Shown: piece by piece, positions 51,176 through 63,445 of the stretch | Layout: each line of letters begins with the position of its first letter | How positions within the stretch are numbered: position 1 is the first letter of the stretch | Source of the DNA: Promerops cafer | Lineage: Eukaryota; Chordata; Aves; Passeriformes; Nectariniidae | Reading direction: 5' to 3' | NCBI GenBank assembly: GCA_013398275.1 | Contig: VZSE01004150.1 | Span: forward strand, 1-64,000 | DNA: 64,000 bases | Notes under the pieces: generated by a model | Seen by the model: only the letters and a program-made list of their open reading frames with translations | What the model was told of the DNA's origin: nothing | Database searches by the model: none | Position numbers and translations under genes: made by a program

Positions 51176-52200
51176 GGATGGGCCTTCCCAGTTGTGGCAT
51201 GTGCCCTGCCAGTGGTATGCAGAGGACTTCAGGATGGCATGAAGGTATTTAATGAATATCTGAATGCCTCTCCTTGCCCTAAGAAACATGGCCCAAGATG
51301 GAGACAGGAACTCCTGAACAGCTGCCTCTGCCACATCTGCCTCCAGGTGAGATGAGCACTCTGGAGAGAAGCAGAGCTCTCTGTCCTCTGCCTTGCACCA
51401 AGGAATACATACCTTTGGTCCAGAAGTTCATGATTTTCCTTCAAGGCTAGCCTGCTGTGTTTGTGCCCCAACTGGAAATGTCAGGGGTCCAGCTGAACTG
51501 CCGAGCACCTATGTGAAGTCCTGATGAAGCAATGAGACTTCAAAAATTTTCCCTTTTAACTGCATTTTCTTATATTTTAAATAAGCATATGTTAGCCTGG
51601 AGACTTCTGTCTTCTGTAGAAAGCTGTTAGCAACACTGTGTATCTCACTCATTCCAGCACATTTTACTTCCCACAAATGTTGACAACCCTGTGCGAAGCA
51701 ATGAGGATCTGTGCTTCTGACCATCACCTGTCAAGGAGGAATTCAGAGAGGAAAGCCAAGAAATCAGGGATGAGGAATGGATGGGAGACACTGTTTGGCT
51801 CATTTGTTTCATCTGCTGAAGACAGAGCTGCAAAACTGGCAGCAGAAGAGAGAGAGAGACTCCCATTCCTCTCCAGTCAATCTAGTGAATAATTAATGCA
51901 CTTTTACTCAGTATATAACAGTATACTTTTAACAATACGTGCTACTAGCGCAGCTATTGAAGTACCATCATATTAAAGATGCATAATTAGATGAACTGCA
52001 GGAACCCAAGAACATGGTTAAAAATTCATGGCATGCTTTGGAGCAGCGGTGGTTGCTGCCATGAGCCGCTCCCGCTAAGAGCGCTCATCAGAAAGAGGTG
52101 GCACCGGCCTGTTTCAGGAAAGCAAATTAACGAGGAAGAAAGAAGCCAAGAAAGGTACTGTCCTGGTCTTTGGTACTGGCACTCGCTGTTGTGGCTAAAC
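51176..52200. other. RTKN2 upstream region
   Basis: No exon or repeat was recognised. Sequence becomes GC- and CpG-rich toward the right end, where the RTKN2 promoter island begins. Confidence 0.45.
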
Positions 52201-52640
52201 ATGAGGGGGTTACCGCTGCCGTCAGTAGCAGCGCGCAGCCCCCGAGGCGGATCTGCAGTTTCCCTTTCCCTGCCGAGCCCCGCCGGCCGCTGTCCCGCGG
52301 GCGCTGCTGGGGCCGGGGGCGGGGCGGCCGCGGCCGTTGTCGGGGCGGGAGGTTTGAACGGCGGCGCCGCCGAGGAGGATGAGGATGATGAGGAGGCAGC
52401 GGCCGGGTGGGCCGGGCGCCGCGAGGCNCCCGGGGGGCGGGAGCTGCGCTGTCTCCGAGCTCGGCAGGTCTGTGCTGGTGGCGGCGGTGCGGCCGCGCTC
52501 CTGAGGGACCTCGCCGGGAGACGCGGCGGCCGCCCCGGCAGCGTCGCTGCTCTGGGCTGCGCCGAGCTGGGGCCCCGCTCACCCTCCCCTCCGCAGGCTC
52601 TCGGAGCTGCTCCCTTGGACTTCTTTAATCTTTCAGCCAC
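52200..52640. promoter_or_regulatory. RTKN2: CpG island, probable RTKN2 promoter and first exon
   Basis: CpG density is very high from about 52225 to 52615, with GGGGCGGGG (Sp1-type) boxes near 52311-52350. RTKN2 exon 2 lies 2.7 kb downstream on the plus strand, so this island is the obvious promoter. Antisense open frames of 204 and 151 codons here are GC-rich shadows. An ambiguous base lies at 52428. Confidence 0.7.
52379..52467 (+). CDS. RTKN2: RTKN2 coding exon 1 (tentative, frame interrupted at an N)
   Basis: The exon end is supported: ...GAGCTGCGCTGTCTCCGAGC TCGGCAG|GTCTGT gives ELRCLRARQ in phase 0, which joins exon 2 (ECDTQEKID) to resemble human LPTQ-QDCNIQEKID. The start is not settled. 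Clustered ATGs at 52379, 52385 and 52388 are correctly placed for a short human-like N-terminus of about 20-30 residues, but they are one base out of frame with the exon end. The ambiguous base at 52428 lies between them in a run of C and G, so a missing base in the assembly would explain the mismatch. In the frame of the exon end there is no ATG closer than about 52201. Treat the start as unknown. Confidence 0.45.
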
Positions 52641-55215
52641 TGGTTTTCCGATTCATGAGGGTTTTTTACACCTCGAGTTGGTTAAAAACCCACCGAACTT
52701 ATGCAAATAAGTTGAACTCGGGAGTGTCTGTGAAACTGTGGCTGTCAATTGCAGCAAACGCTCATTTCTATCTCTAGCTACAAAATGCCCAAGCTGATGT
52801 CTTGACCTCGTAGCCCCTGTTTTAGAAGAGTATCTACTGCCTGGCTACTTGCTTACTTTAAATAGATATACTATACTTACAGTGTTTGGATATAAACCAC
52901 TGTGGCCATAAATCAGAAGTGTACCTTGGTATAAGATTCTGAAAGCCTGTGATGAAGTTACCAATTAAATGAAGTAAAATTTCTACCTGTCCTACCTTCA
53001 GCAGTATCCATATAATTTTTCTCAGCCGTTGTTGTTGTTTTTGTTTGTTTTGTGACTGCATTACCTGTGAAATACTAGAAATACTTGAAATGTCTTATAC
53101 TAAGTATACTTAGGTTGGGAATACAAAGACACTTTTTGGAAGCGTTGCTTAGGTAGCTCCTGAGTGTGGGGCTGAAAATCTCAGCAGCTCTAAATAATCT
53201 CATGTGGATTGTGCTGCCACTGGTGGGGGAAGGATGGACCCCACAAGGGAGATGGTGCATTAGTAGACAGCATATGGCAAAACAGTGCTGTGTCATTCCT
53301 CCGAGTCCAGATGGTGTGCCTATATTTTTAGACAGAATGGAGGGGGGGAAAAAAGCTGACCAATCTCTTTTGGTAGGCACAAAGAACTTCGTACATTCCC
53401 AAATCAGGCTACTAAGTCTTTCCTTCAGATGAGATTTATATGGTGTGGTTATTTAAGCTATGGCTTAGCAGCCATTGCCTGCTAGTCCAGAATATTTTAT
53501 GTGAGCCTGGCTGAGATGTAGTGTGGACTGAATGCTATGTGTAGTTCTTGAAAGCCAGTATGGATACATGCATATGCCCCAAATAGGAGTGTTTATTTCC
53601 TCACTATAGTTCTGTAACAGGTGATAGATGTGGAGAGGAGCCAGGGCAGTGCAGAGGCCTGCTGTCTTGGGATTTATTAGGGGGAAGTAGGATGTCATTC
53701 TTTGGAGCTTTGTAGCAGCTGATTTATTAGTTTATGCTCAGAGAATAAGTAATTATTTCTTAGGGACAGGTGTGGGCCTTGCTTAGGTTTTCATAGCCAT
53801 GTAAAATTTGACGCAGAAGAAAAGAAGATGGATGAAAGCTATTTACTGGTCTCTTTGGTTTTTTTCTTTGTTTTCTTTTCTGGGATGAGTCCTAAGAAAA
53901 AGTGTGGATAAAGATGCAGGTGCTGAGCATGCAGAGGTGTTGTTGCCCTGCTTTATGGCTTCTGGCTGTGATTGAAACTTTGAAAAGCAAACCTGTGAGG
54001 GTTAAAAACGGGATAGTCCGTGGTGCCATACAAGGTCCCAGGCTTTCATATACCAGCTGTAGAGAATACCAGCAGAACTTCTATGGAAAATATCTCTGAT
54101 GTGAGCTTTGGGAGCTATTTACCACCAAACAACCATGAATTTGTTAATTCCAGAGGTAGTTGAGGCACTCTTGTTTAGTAATGAGAAAGTGTCACTCTTC
54201 ACTGACTTGGGAGGTATTTGCAATGCAACCCTGCAATACCATGACAACATTCTGTTCTTCACATGTCAGAAATATTTGGTTTGGCCAGGGATGGCCACAT
54301 AAAAAGGTAATGAGTATCAACCATCAGTGGCATCTAGCAGGCCTTTGGGAGACAGCAGTCTATGATCCTTCACCTTAATTATTTTCTGGCCTGGTGTGGA
54401 TTGACCTCTTTGAAGTCGCAAGTGAGGAATAATGCACATTTATAAATGTTTTCTGTGAAAGTAGGCAGGAAAAAGTTGACTTCTCTGCAGTTTTTATAAA
54501 ACCTTAAAAAGCCCCACTCCTTCAAAATACAGTGATGGTGAATTCTAGTGACTTGCCTGCCATGCTTAGTTTACTTCATAGTTTGAACGAAAAGTGTGCC
54601 TGACATGATGCCTGTATAGTCTTGAAGCCACCACAGCTGTTTGACTTTTCAGTTCATGGCCTGATGCAGTTGAGTATTGGGATAAGTCTCCTTTTCTTTT
54701 GCTTCTGCTGTTACCTGAATTACTTATCAACCAGAAGTGATAAAAACAGATTTTCTTCACTTTTTTAAAGACAGCCAAAGAGATGATGAGATTGAGTTTC
54801 TGAATTAAAATATTTCAGATGTTTTCTTTAGTTTAAAGTTTATTTTAGTAGGGGTCACTGTGAAGAGTGGGTTGTTAATTTATAAGCTTTTTTTCAGTTA
54901 GCCCACTCTAGGACCATAGGTTATTATTCTTTGAATGACACATGGAGGCACATAAATTTTTAGTAACTTTTAGATGGTACGGTGAGTTAATCTTGGTTTG
55001 GAATTTGCATGTATAATGGATATAGTAAATCTATTTTGTCCCATGTTTTACTCATTTGTTCCTGAAAACTACCATTCTACATTCAGTAACAGTTGCAATA
55101 GCTGTGCATAATTAAAACCTATAGTTCTCTACCCCAGCTGCAGAGGATGTAAAAAATTGAGAATACTGTTAGTTCGTTTTTTTGTTTAATCCTTTGGGGT
55201 TTTTTGCATATCTAG
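52468..55215 (+). other. RTKN2: RTKN2 intron 1
   Basis: The right side is fixed by the exon 2 acceptor TATCTAG at 55209-55215. The left side depends on the tentative exon 1 donor. No other exon or repeat was recognised inside. Confidence 0.6.
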
Positions 55216-55415
55216 GAATGTGACACCCAAGAGAAGATCGACTTTGAGGTCCGCATGCGAGAAGGCATCTGCAAACTGCTCGCGGTGAGCACGCAGAAGG
55301 AGCAGCTCCTGCGCGCCGTGAAGAGCCTGATGGTTTGCAATGCTCGCATCCGGGCCTACAGGGCAGAGCTGCAGGGCCGAAGGGAGGAGCCCAGCCCGGG
55401 CAGGACAGGAGAGCA
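55216..55415 (+). CDS. RTKN2: RTKN2 coding exon 2 (Rho-binding HR1/REM region)
   Basis: The acceptor is TTTGCATATCTAG and the donor is GAGCA|GTGAGT. The 66 codons begin ECDTQEKIDFEVRMREGICK and continue LLAVSTQKEQLLRAVKSLMV, CNARIRAYRAELQ, then a Glu/Arg/Pro-rich end. Human rhotekin-2 has DCNIQEKIDLEIRMREGIWK and a parallel continuation, so identity is high through the helical core. This antiparallel-helix HR1/REM-like segment binds GTP-loaded Rho in the rhotekin family. Where human RTKN2 has Trp in GIWKLL, this bird has Cys (GICKLL), as human rhotekin-1 does. The last codon is split (CA|G). Confidence 0.96.
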
Positions 55416-57190
55416 GTGAGTAACAGCTCAAATTCAGAGGGAGCAGGATGAAGCAGGCGTTTACTTACATGAATTTTTAGCAGCCTGTCTAGGAATTTGG
55501 ATTTAAATCCTTCCTTATCTCTTAAACATAAATTACTGCTGCCTTAAAGCATTACTTTATACAATAATTCCATTATCTTCTTTTTGCTTTACAAAATTAA
55601 ATACAAGTCGTATTTTCCTGGGTAGATTTTATTTTTGACATTAAACTCTTAATTTAGTATCAAGTAACACAATGGACATATTTTCTTGATTACTCTTAGA
55701 ATACAAAAAGGTACCTAGCCAAGTCTGATGGGAAAAACAAAGCTATCCAAGTCAGATACAGCTATTTGTATTTTTCATTCTTTCTATTGTTATCAAGGGT
55801 CCTTTAATAATGGCCCCATCGTGGTTAATTGGTACCCTCTGCTGGCCACTTGTGTTAACTACAGCGAAGTGATAAATGCAACACTCAATGGGAAGAAAAG
55901 TAGCTGAAAATATTCTCACATTATAACTCTTGAAGGAGCTAAAGTATGTGAGTTTTATTTGAATAATGTTACAAATTTTTGGCCTAAATGGAATTTATTT
56001 GGGGTGCAATGTTGAGAATCGTGGTGCAGAGACACTATTGCTCTCAGGTTAGTAACTTAATGAAATATTATGTTGCAGTTTAGCATAGAAACTCTTTGAG
56101 TACCTGCTTGGCTCCAGTTAATTGTATCTGTAGGAGCAGTTCCACTACTTTTTGGTTTCAGAAATGTTGCCTTGTAGGAGAAATGTGTTGGAGGAAAGAG
56201 CAGCATTTTCTGTCCACTATTCTGGAGCTGATTTTGAAAACTAGCATATAATATGTGTTGTATTCTGTAATTATTGCATTTGTATTGCTTTTTCCTAATA
56301 AAATAAGGAATTTTGTAAGGATTCATCTTTTATTTATTTTTTTAGTGATGGAATAATATCAAGTGTGTATGTGCTTGTCTTTGATGTCAGTGAGCACAGA
56401 ATGGTGATGGCACATGTCCAGAACAGGGCAGGGATATTTGGACATGTATCTGAATAGTTGTATTGTGTACTTGACTTGTGACTGCCATGCATTGCTTGGA
56501 TTTCTGTCTTCAGGGGTCCTTGAGATGTCTGTGGAGGTCATTAGAAGAGATATATGCTACAGAGTTATTGCTTTGTCATTTAAATTGTATCTTTGGTAGT
56601 TGATAGTCCATTTGGAGTTCTTTTCTTTTGATATTTGCTTCAGAATTTGTTTAAGGCTTAATCATGGCAGAGAGAGAAAATTCTAGGGTTTCCTAGGGTC
56701 TATTATCTGTGAGTTCTGAAGATATTCTAACTGCCTCTGGAAGTCATGATAGTGGTAGTAACTAGAAATTTTCATTTCATTAATAGAGGAGGAGGCAATT
56801 CTTTAAACAATAATAGAAAAAATAAATTAAGTTGCATCTTCATTGACGAGTACAGAAGGGAAAAATTGATAATGTATTTGATCCTGTTGCAGCTGGAAAA
56901 GACAAGGAAGATGACTCTACTTGTCTTTTAATACTCTGGTTACATACACTTTGGAGTGAAGTCTTCTAGGCAATTTTAAAAAATGGTGGTGTACCTTCCT
57001 TCCACATTATGCTTAAGAAATCAATGACTCATATTTTAAACCAGAGGTACCAAAATTAACTTTAAAGAAAAGTATTTGAGTTGAGCTATAATATGAAAAT
57101 CCTGACACTTCTTAGTGTTTAAAGGATTGAGTTTTAGATACCTAAATGCGCAGATCTCAAATATCTCTTTCCTTTTCTTCTTTTTTGGAG
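55416..57190 (+). other. RTKN2: RTKN2 intron 2
   Basis: The intron is bounded by GTGAGT and a strong pyrimidine tract ending TTTTTTGGAG. Nothing else was recognised inside. Confidence 0.85.
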
Positions 57191-57249
57191 GTCTTCTGAA
57201 AACGAGACAAAAGACCGGATTGCATGCAGAGCAAAGGTTGCTATATCAG
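57191..57249 (+). CDS. RTKN2: RTKN2 coding exon 3
   Basis: This is a 59-nt exon. Its first G completes the Gln codon split at the end of exon 2. It then reads SSENETKDRIACRAKVAIS and leaves one base (G) for the next exon. Human has ...FESKERTACKGKIAIS at this place, so the ACxxKxAIS core is kept and the preceding linker is variable. It leads from the Rho-binding helices into the anillin-like region. The donor is TCAG|GTAAGA. Confidence 0.93.
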
Positions 57250-60200
57250 GTAAGAGGCTGGGTAGTCACTTAATTATAGCAGCTAATTAGCTGGACAGTG
57301 TCTTGTAATACTATACAAAAAAGGTTGTATTTTTCAAGTGTGTATGTGGTTCAGAGGTATCAATCCTCTAATGCTGCAAGGGGACTTGTGCTTAAGTTAC
57401 ACGTGGGCTTTTGAAGATCCTACCTTCTGTTTCCATTTTACTCACAGGGCGTTCCACAGAGGGATGTACTTCTTTTCTGTTTGCCACTAAACACTGAATG
57501 CATTTCAAAGCTAAATAAGTGTGAGTGAGCTGAAAACTTTTTTTCTCCCCACAACGGCAGACTTTGAAGTGTTAGTACAGAGCATGTCTAACAAATTGAG
57601 AGCAGAATTATAACTAGTATGCAAATGTTATTTAGGCAATGCAGATTACATTACAGTAAAGGTGTAGTGGCATGGCTTCAATGCAGGCTAGTAACAAGGA
57701 TGTTTAACAACCATTCCTAGTGGGCTGTTTTCTAGCCTATTCTCAAACTTCAGCACTGTGGGTTTGTTTTGTTTCCCTGTGACAACAGTGGATGTTACTA
57801 CATTCAGCAGTCCTGTAGCTGTTCTGCCAGCTTTGCTAACAGATCTGTTTGTGCTCCCTGACCTGCTTCATTAAGAATGAAATAGTGTAGAACAGCTCAC
57901 TACTGAAACTGTTTCAGTTAATTCTGCATATTTTGATATATCTTGAAGCAAGGTGACTTCTAGTAGAAGAAGAGTGATGAGCACATGGTTCAATAATGTT
58001 TTTTGCCAGCACAGCTGTTTGCAGAATGTGTATCTGTCTTTCCTCCTTATGGTAGTTGGATGAAAGCATCTGTTTGCCTGTCTGTGCTGAGGTTGCACCT
58101 TTCTTCAAATTTGGAGAGCTATCTACAGTGAAGACTTTAGGGCCACATAATACACTTCTGCTATCTTTAGAAAATCAGAATTTTTTAAGAACTCTGGTTT
58201 TAGTATGAAAAACTTGCTCAGGATATGGAAGATTTAGCTCGTTTCTTTTGATGGAATAAGACCATGGAAGGGTGAAATACACCACTTTGTATTTGGTGCC
58301 ACCTGTTAATGATTCTGCCCTGTTAGCAACACAGTGGCTCTCAAAACTGGAGCTTTTGTCCTCAGAAGTGTGGCACAGGTCGAGGTGAAGAGGAAGAAGA
58401 ACCAACTGCCTCCCTGTGCAGCCCAGCCTGGGAGTGCTGGGTGCTGCCATGCCTCGCCCCTCTTCAGATACTTGTGTCAGGGAGCCTGGCCAGGTCCAGT
58501 TCACAGCAGAAAAGCCTAAATGTTGTTCTTGGCCTCTGCTGATTTATTCTTGCTCTAGGTCACCTGTTATTACCTCCTGATTTTCTACCCTCAGTAATCC
58601 ATCCACTTATAAATTTATTAGTGTGTCATACAGTTAGTACATGCCATATGACAATTACCAAAAAAATAGGGCAATCGTGACCAACTGCAGGAGTTTGGGA
58701 AGAGCTGTGCAGGACTACTGAGGAATATGCTCCTACAGAAATTAACTATGTCAGATACTGTGTGGGAAGTGCATTCCTTAATCCACAGTTTTTCACATTT
58801 CTATAATTTTTACTTATCCCTCATATTTTTGAATAAATTATGTAATTGATGTTATTGTACCAATCAATTTTTTTGCCAGAAGACAATACATCAAATGTTG
58901 ATCAAAAAGCATAGTCATAATTTAAAGTAATTTTATAAAGGAGTCATTGGGTTTATATTTGATTAATTGTAGTATTTGAATGTATCCAGTTTGCATCCAC
59001 ACAGATTTACAGCTAATGGTAACTGAAATTAAGGTGTGTGAAAATTGATCTTTGTTTTTGATAAATGACAGCTCTTTCAGTCCAAGAATGAATTGAAAGC
59101 TGATTTACAAGTATCATGTTAAACTTGTTCCAGGATTGATTGTCTGTACCCTGATGATTTTCTGACCAAGGTGTAAATTTTTCAGCCAGCAAGATATTGA
59201 AAGTGGCGTACAGAAGTAATCTTTAATCTAGTACTGTAATTGCTAACAAGGTCTATTGAGCACATTAAAATTGTCATTCAGAATTTGCTATGATTAAAGA
59301 TAGAAAAAGATTTTATTTTTAACTGTTGTCACTTATGAATGTAGATTTGAGACCTTTGTATTTTAGGAAAGAAATGTTCTGTGCTTTGTCTCTGACAAAG
59401 ACAAATATATATATCTTAAAAGTTTGAGAGAGACTTCTGTAATGATTTTAAAGAAACTATTTCTCTTTATGTAAAACCCCCTATTTTTAGAAAAGCTTGC
59501 TATGCAAATGCATCTTTAGAAGTAAAAGGCAGTTTCAGAACGTGGTGATGTATTGATTTTTAGGAAGTTAGAAGTCTAAAGCTGTATGCTGGTAGTTCAC
59601 TTGAAAGTTCATTCGTTTTCATGAACACTTAAAAATAGATGAATTTGAAAGTTTCAATATTGAAATAGCTTTTATAATAAGATGTCTCATAATAAAAATT
59701 AACTGAAATTTGAATTTTTCATGTAACTTCTGAGACAGAGTGACTGTACGTGATTTCACGTAAATCAACAAGTTTTGTGGGTAAACCCCTGTAGGAATAC
59801 ATGACAATCTGATGCCAAAATACCAGCACCCTTTTGCATCTTAGCATAATGAATGTGGATTTTTCCATCAGCCTCGTATGAAGACAAGGCTGGAGTCAGC
59901 AATGCTTCTTTATAACAATATTGAAGATTTTTGTCACAAGAAAACTGAGCTCATGCTGTTCGCTGCTGCCATCATGTGTCACTTAATATATTGCATATAC
60001 TTTTAAACAGCACCCTTGTACTTCAGAAACCAGGTTTGGATTTATAAAGCTCTCACAGCATTTGTCTTTTAACAGGGGACTAGTAAAAAACATTCTATCT
60101 TAACCTGAGTCCTCGAAGCTGGAAAATTTAGTGAAAAAAATACTTTCCTAATATTAAAATGACAGGCGTTATTTAAAGTAATGGTTTTGTAATTGCCTCT

Positions 60201-60782
60201 CTACTGTGGTTCTGAAGTAGAAGGATATTTTTGAGTTAAAAGAAAAAAGATATCTAAACTCTCTTTATGCTGACTAACACAGTTCTCACTGGGAATGTGA
60301 TTACAAGTGGTATTTTCTCTGTGGTTAGCAAAACAAGACTGAAGTGTTTGCAGTATAAGTATCCCAGTCTTTTCATTAAAACAGGAAGGTTTTCCTCTTG
60401 CAGTGGGATGAGTGGTTTTCAGCACAAGGCAAGCAGGATTTTGGTTTACATCTATGCATAATAATGGGCTCAGAGAATACCTCTCAGAACTATGTTACAC
60501 AGCTTCTCTGAAATGTTATTTCAGGTAGTTTCAAATGAGATTTAAAATATTCTTTATTCTAGCATAATTTCTAAACAGAAATGATACTTCAAGTTGAAGT
60601 AATTATTGCATTTTCTTTTGATGTGGATAATAAACTTGGAACAGTTATGCTGTTCTTTGGGTGGAAAGCCCTGTAACCACCAGAACATCAGAAAAAGAAA
60701 CAACACACTTTTTGTAATTTGTCCTGATCACAGATCTACAATATTGACTTAATGTCCCTTCCTTCTTTTTTCCCCCCTTTAG
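57250..60782 (+). other. RTKN2: RTKN2 intron 3
   Basis: This 3.5-kb intron ends in a long pyrimidine tract (CCTTCTTTTTTCCCCCCTTTAG). It is AT-rich without recognised repeats or exons. Confidence 0.85.
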
Positions 60783-60836
60783 ATATTCGAATACCATTAA
60801 TGTGGAAAGGCTCTGACCACTTCAGCAAAAAAGAAA
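60783..60836 (+). CDS. RTKN2: RTKN2 coding exon 4
   Basis: This is a 54-nt exon. G|AT makes Asp, then IRIPLMWKGSDHFSKKE follows, ending with a single A carried into exon 5. Human rhotekin-2 reads DIRIPLMWKDSDHFSNKE, so sixteen of eighteen residues are identical. It is part of the conserved segment that starts the anillin/rhotekin-type C2-like fold. The donor is GAAA|GTATGT. Confidence 0.95.
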
Positions 60837-61745
60837 GTATGTAAGATGTAATTAATTACTCTGATAAGCAATTGCTTGTGCCTGTAAATTTAAACTGAAT
60901 GAGGAAGTTCATACTCATTTCAACCCCTTTCTTGACCTTTCATTAGGTCCATATTTTACTCTTTGTTGTGTAAATGCTTGTAATTTGAAGTTGCTGGTTG
61001 TAGAAAGCTGAGTTAGTTCTAAGTCCTGTTTCTGTGTTAAAACCCTACACTCTAAAGAGTCCACCTGAGGAAGAATTCCAGAGGAAGCAACAGAAGAATG
61101 TTGTATTAAATGGTTAACTGAGAAACTTCTGATTAAACACATTGTTCTATGTCTTGTCTGCACTTGAGAGAGTATATTGGAGGCTGTTTCCAATGAGAAA
61201 TTTAAATGAAAGTTGACTGTTGCTGTTGAGGATATTATTGGATAGCCTTCAAGTACATGCATTTTGCTGTGTCATGGAGATTAATCCAAAATCTGTTCCA
61301 GCTGTCACCTGGCATTGATTTCACTTTGATTTTCAGTAGGGTCAGAGATGTAAAGCATGGCAAAATAGTCTAATCCTATGTAGCACATTCATAAAATGAT
61401 ACAGACTTTGGATCAAATGTTTTGGTTTTTTTTTGTGTAAAGTCAATTTTACTAAACAAAATTACATTTTATTAATGTTTTTGAAGCTGTTAGCAGACAC
61501 TATACCTGATTATTCAACTTTTTTTTTCTCTCCTAATTGAGGTAGGCATTTTTTCCCTTTGTGTATGTTGTTCTACCTATACAGCAGCTCTGATAGGTCA
61601 ATTATTATAAAATCCTATGATGAAAATCTCTGGTGGGAAGAGTTTGAAGGCAATTCCTTAGAGGTCTGAATTACCATTTTGTATGGTTTTGTTTACTGGC
61701 AGTGTTTAGTATTGTGGCTAATAAAAGTTTTCTCTGACTCTCCAG
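60837..61745 (+). other. RTKN2: RTKN2 intron 4
   Basis: The intron is bounded by GTATGT and TCTGACTCTCCAG. Nothing else was recognised inside. Confidence 0.85.
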
Positions 61746-61863
61746 AATCCCAGCGCTATGCAGTGTTTTGTTTGCTCAGAATGGGAGCTGAGATTTTTGA
61801 TACTGAGGTGACTATTGTGGATGAAGCAATAACAGATATCTGTTTTGAAAATGTAACCATATT
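61746..61863 (+). CDS. RTKN2: RTKN2 coding exon 5
   Basis: The 118-nt exon joins A|AA (Lys) and encodes SQRYAVFCLLRMGAEIFDTE, then VTIVDEAITDICFENVTI, ending with TT of a split Phe codon before GTGAGT. Human has SRRYAIFCLFKMGANVFDTD and ITDICFENVTIF. The alternating hydrophobic pattern fits beta-strands of the anillin-like domain. Phases on both sides are consistent with neighbours. Confidence 0.96.
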
Positions 61864-63244
61864 GTGAGTATAATTTACTTCTGTTGGATGAAGTACATAT
61901 ATTGCTGTTTTCTTTTGCAGGCAGATGTGATATAAGATTGGCTGAGGTCCACTAGGTTTTGCTGTGGGCAAAGGAATCAGTAGAGGCTCTGTTCATTGTA
62001 GTGGGTGGAGGAGCCCCATCTCTGGGAGGCTGGTTTTTGTGTACAAAATGATGCTGGTTGTAGATGTGCCAGTTAATCTGTACTCCTTTTCATTTTTGCC
62101 TTGCTGAAGCATTTCTCTTTATATGAAGAGATAAACAAACTTACATCCCAAGGACAGCATTAAATTAATGCTAAAAGCTGAAAACATTATGACAATATAG
62201 GTGTAAATGTTGCACCCAGTGCTTCGTTGTTATCCTGTCCAGCAGGTTGCAGTCTCTTTCTTTACACCTCATGTCTGTTACACCTACGTGAGCATGTGCT
62301 TGACTCCACTCCCTGCCTTTACTTTTATATCAACAATTTAGAGTCTGTCTTCTGGGGAAGACTGACTGGAGAACTAGAACTACCAAAAACTTTAAATCAA
62401 GATCTTGAAAACTGAGTTTAAATCAAATTTTAAACTCTCCTAAACACCCGTTCAAGTTAAGAGTGGGTATAAAGATTTAAATCTGCTTCTTCAAAGTTAT
62501 GAGACTTGACCATTTTAATTTTCTGTGAAACACTGCAGCAAAAGCAGAAAAGGCACCCTAACTTTCCTTGTATCCCACAAGGCATAGAAAGACTTGATAT
62601 AAAAGCTTTTGGAATGATTTCATTATGGCATGTGTGTAATGCCATGATTTGTATCTGAAAGATGAGGTTAGGCTTCTGGCTTGATGACTAAGCTTGAGAA
62701 CAAGAGAATCAGTAGAACTGAAAACTGAGAAAGGCTGTGGGCCAGAGGATGCAGCAGTAGGTAGTTAAGTTGTAAATGACAGATTTTATTAGATAGCATT
62801 TTTTTTTTCAGTAACTTGAAGGGGATGGGGTGCAGCTAAGATATCTTTAAAACAGTTCAATCTGATTTAGGACCATAGGCAGGGATAGGTTTTCAATCAT
62901 GTGATTTTTGTGTAACAGTAGAGGGCAGATTTAAGTGTGTTTGAATGTCTTGCTTGTGTATTTCCATAACGTGGGTGTTTTTTTCCATTTTTAACCTAAA
63001 CGTTGAATTTCCTGTTTGTAATTGTTTATGGTGCAATTATCCATCTCATGACCCCAGTGCTAAGTTACTGCTGTGTGCTCTAGTCTTTAATTCCATATTA
63101 ATGTATATCTGTGCCTGGATTTTATGGCATTGCTTCTGTTGATTAGAAATATATTGTTTAATCTATAAAGTAGAAGCAGCATTCCTTGGCTCCATACACA
63201 GTTTGTTAACAAATGCTCTGAAATGTTCTCCTCCCCCACTTCAG
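61864..63244 (+). other. RTKN2: RTKN2 intron 5
   Basis: The intron is bounded by GTGAGT and CTCCCCCACTTCAG. No repeat or further exon was recognised. Confidence 0.85.
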
Positions 63245-63445
63245 TGATGAAGCAAGCCCAGATTTCCAGGTGAAGGTTGAAGTGTATAGCTGCTGTACAG
63301 AGGAGTCTTTATATATAACAAACACTCCTAAGAAACTGGCAAAGAAACTTAAAACGTCCCTCAGCAAAGCTACAGGGAAGAAACTCAAAGCTGCACTGGA
63401 GGAAGACAGCACTGAACCCCTTTTGCCTGCTGACCCAGTCATCCA
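63245..63445 (+). CDS. RTKN2: RTKN2 coding exon 6
   Basis: The 201-nt exon starts by completing Phe, then reads DEASPDFQVKVEVYSCCTEE, followed by TNTPKKLAKKLKTSLSKATG and KKLKAALEEDSTEPLLPADP. It ends VI plus CA of a split codon at the donor GTAAGC. The first 50 residues match human rhotekin-2 closely. The acidic end (EEDSTEPLLPADP) differs from human, which is the variable linker after the lysine-rich PKKLAKKLK segment. This is the last exon in the window; the gene continues to the right. Confidence 0.96.

Noticed and set aside
52026..52640. 204-codon minus-strand open frame in the RTKN2 CpG island
   Set aside because: It is an Ala/Pro/Ser/Arg-rich low-complexity product of GC-rich promoter DNA, interrupted by an N. 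No conserved motif is present.
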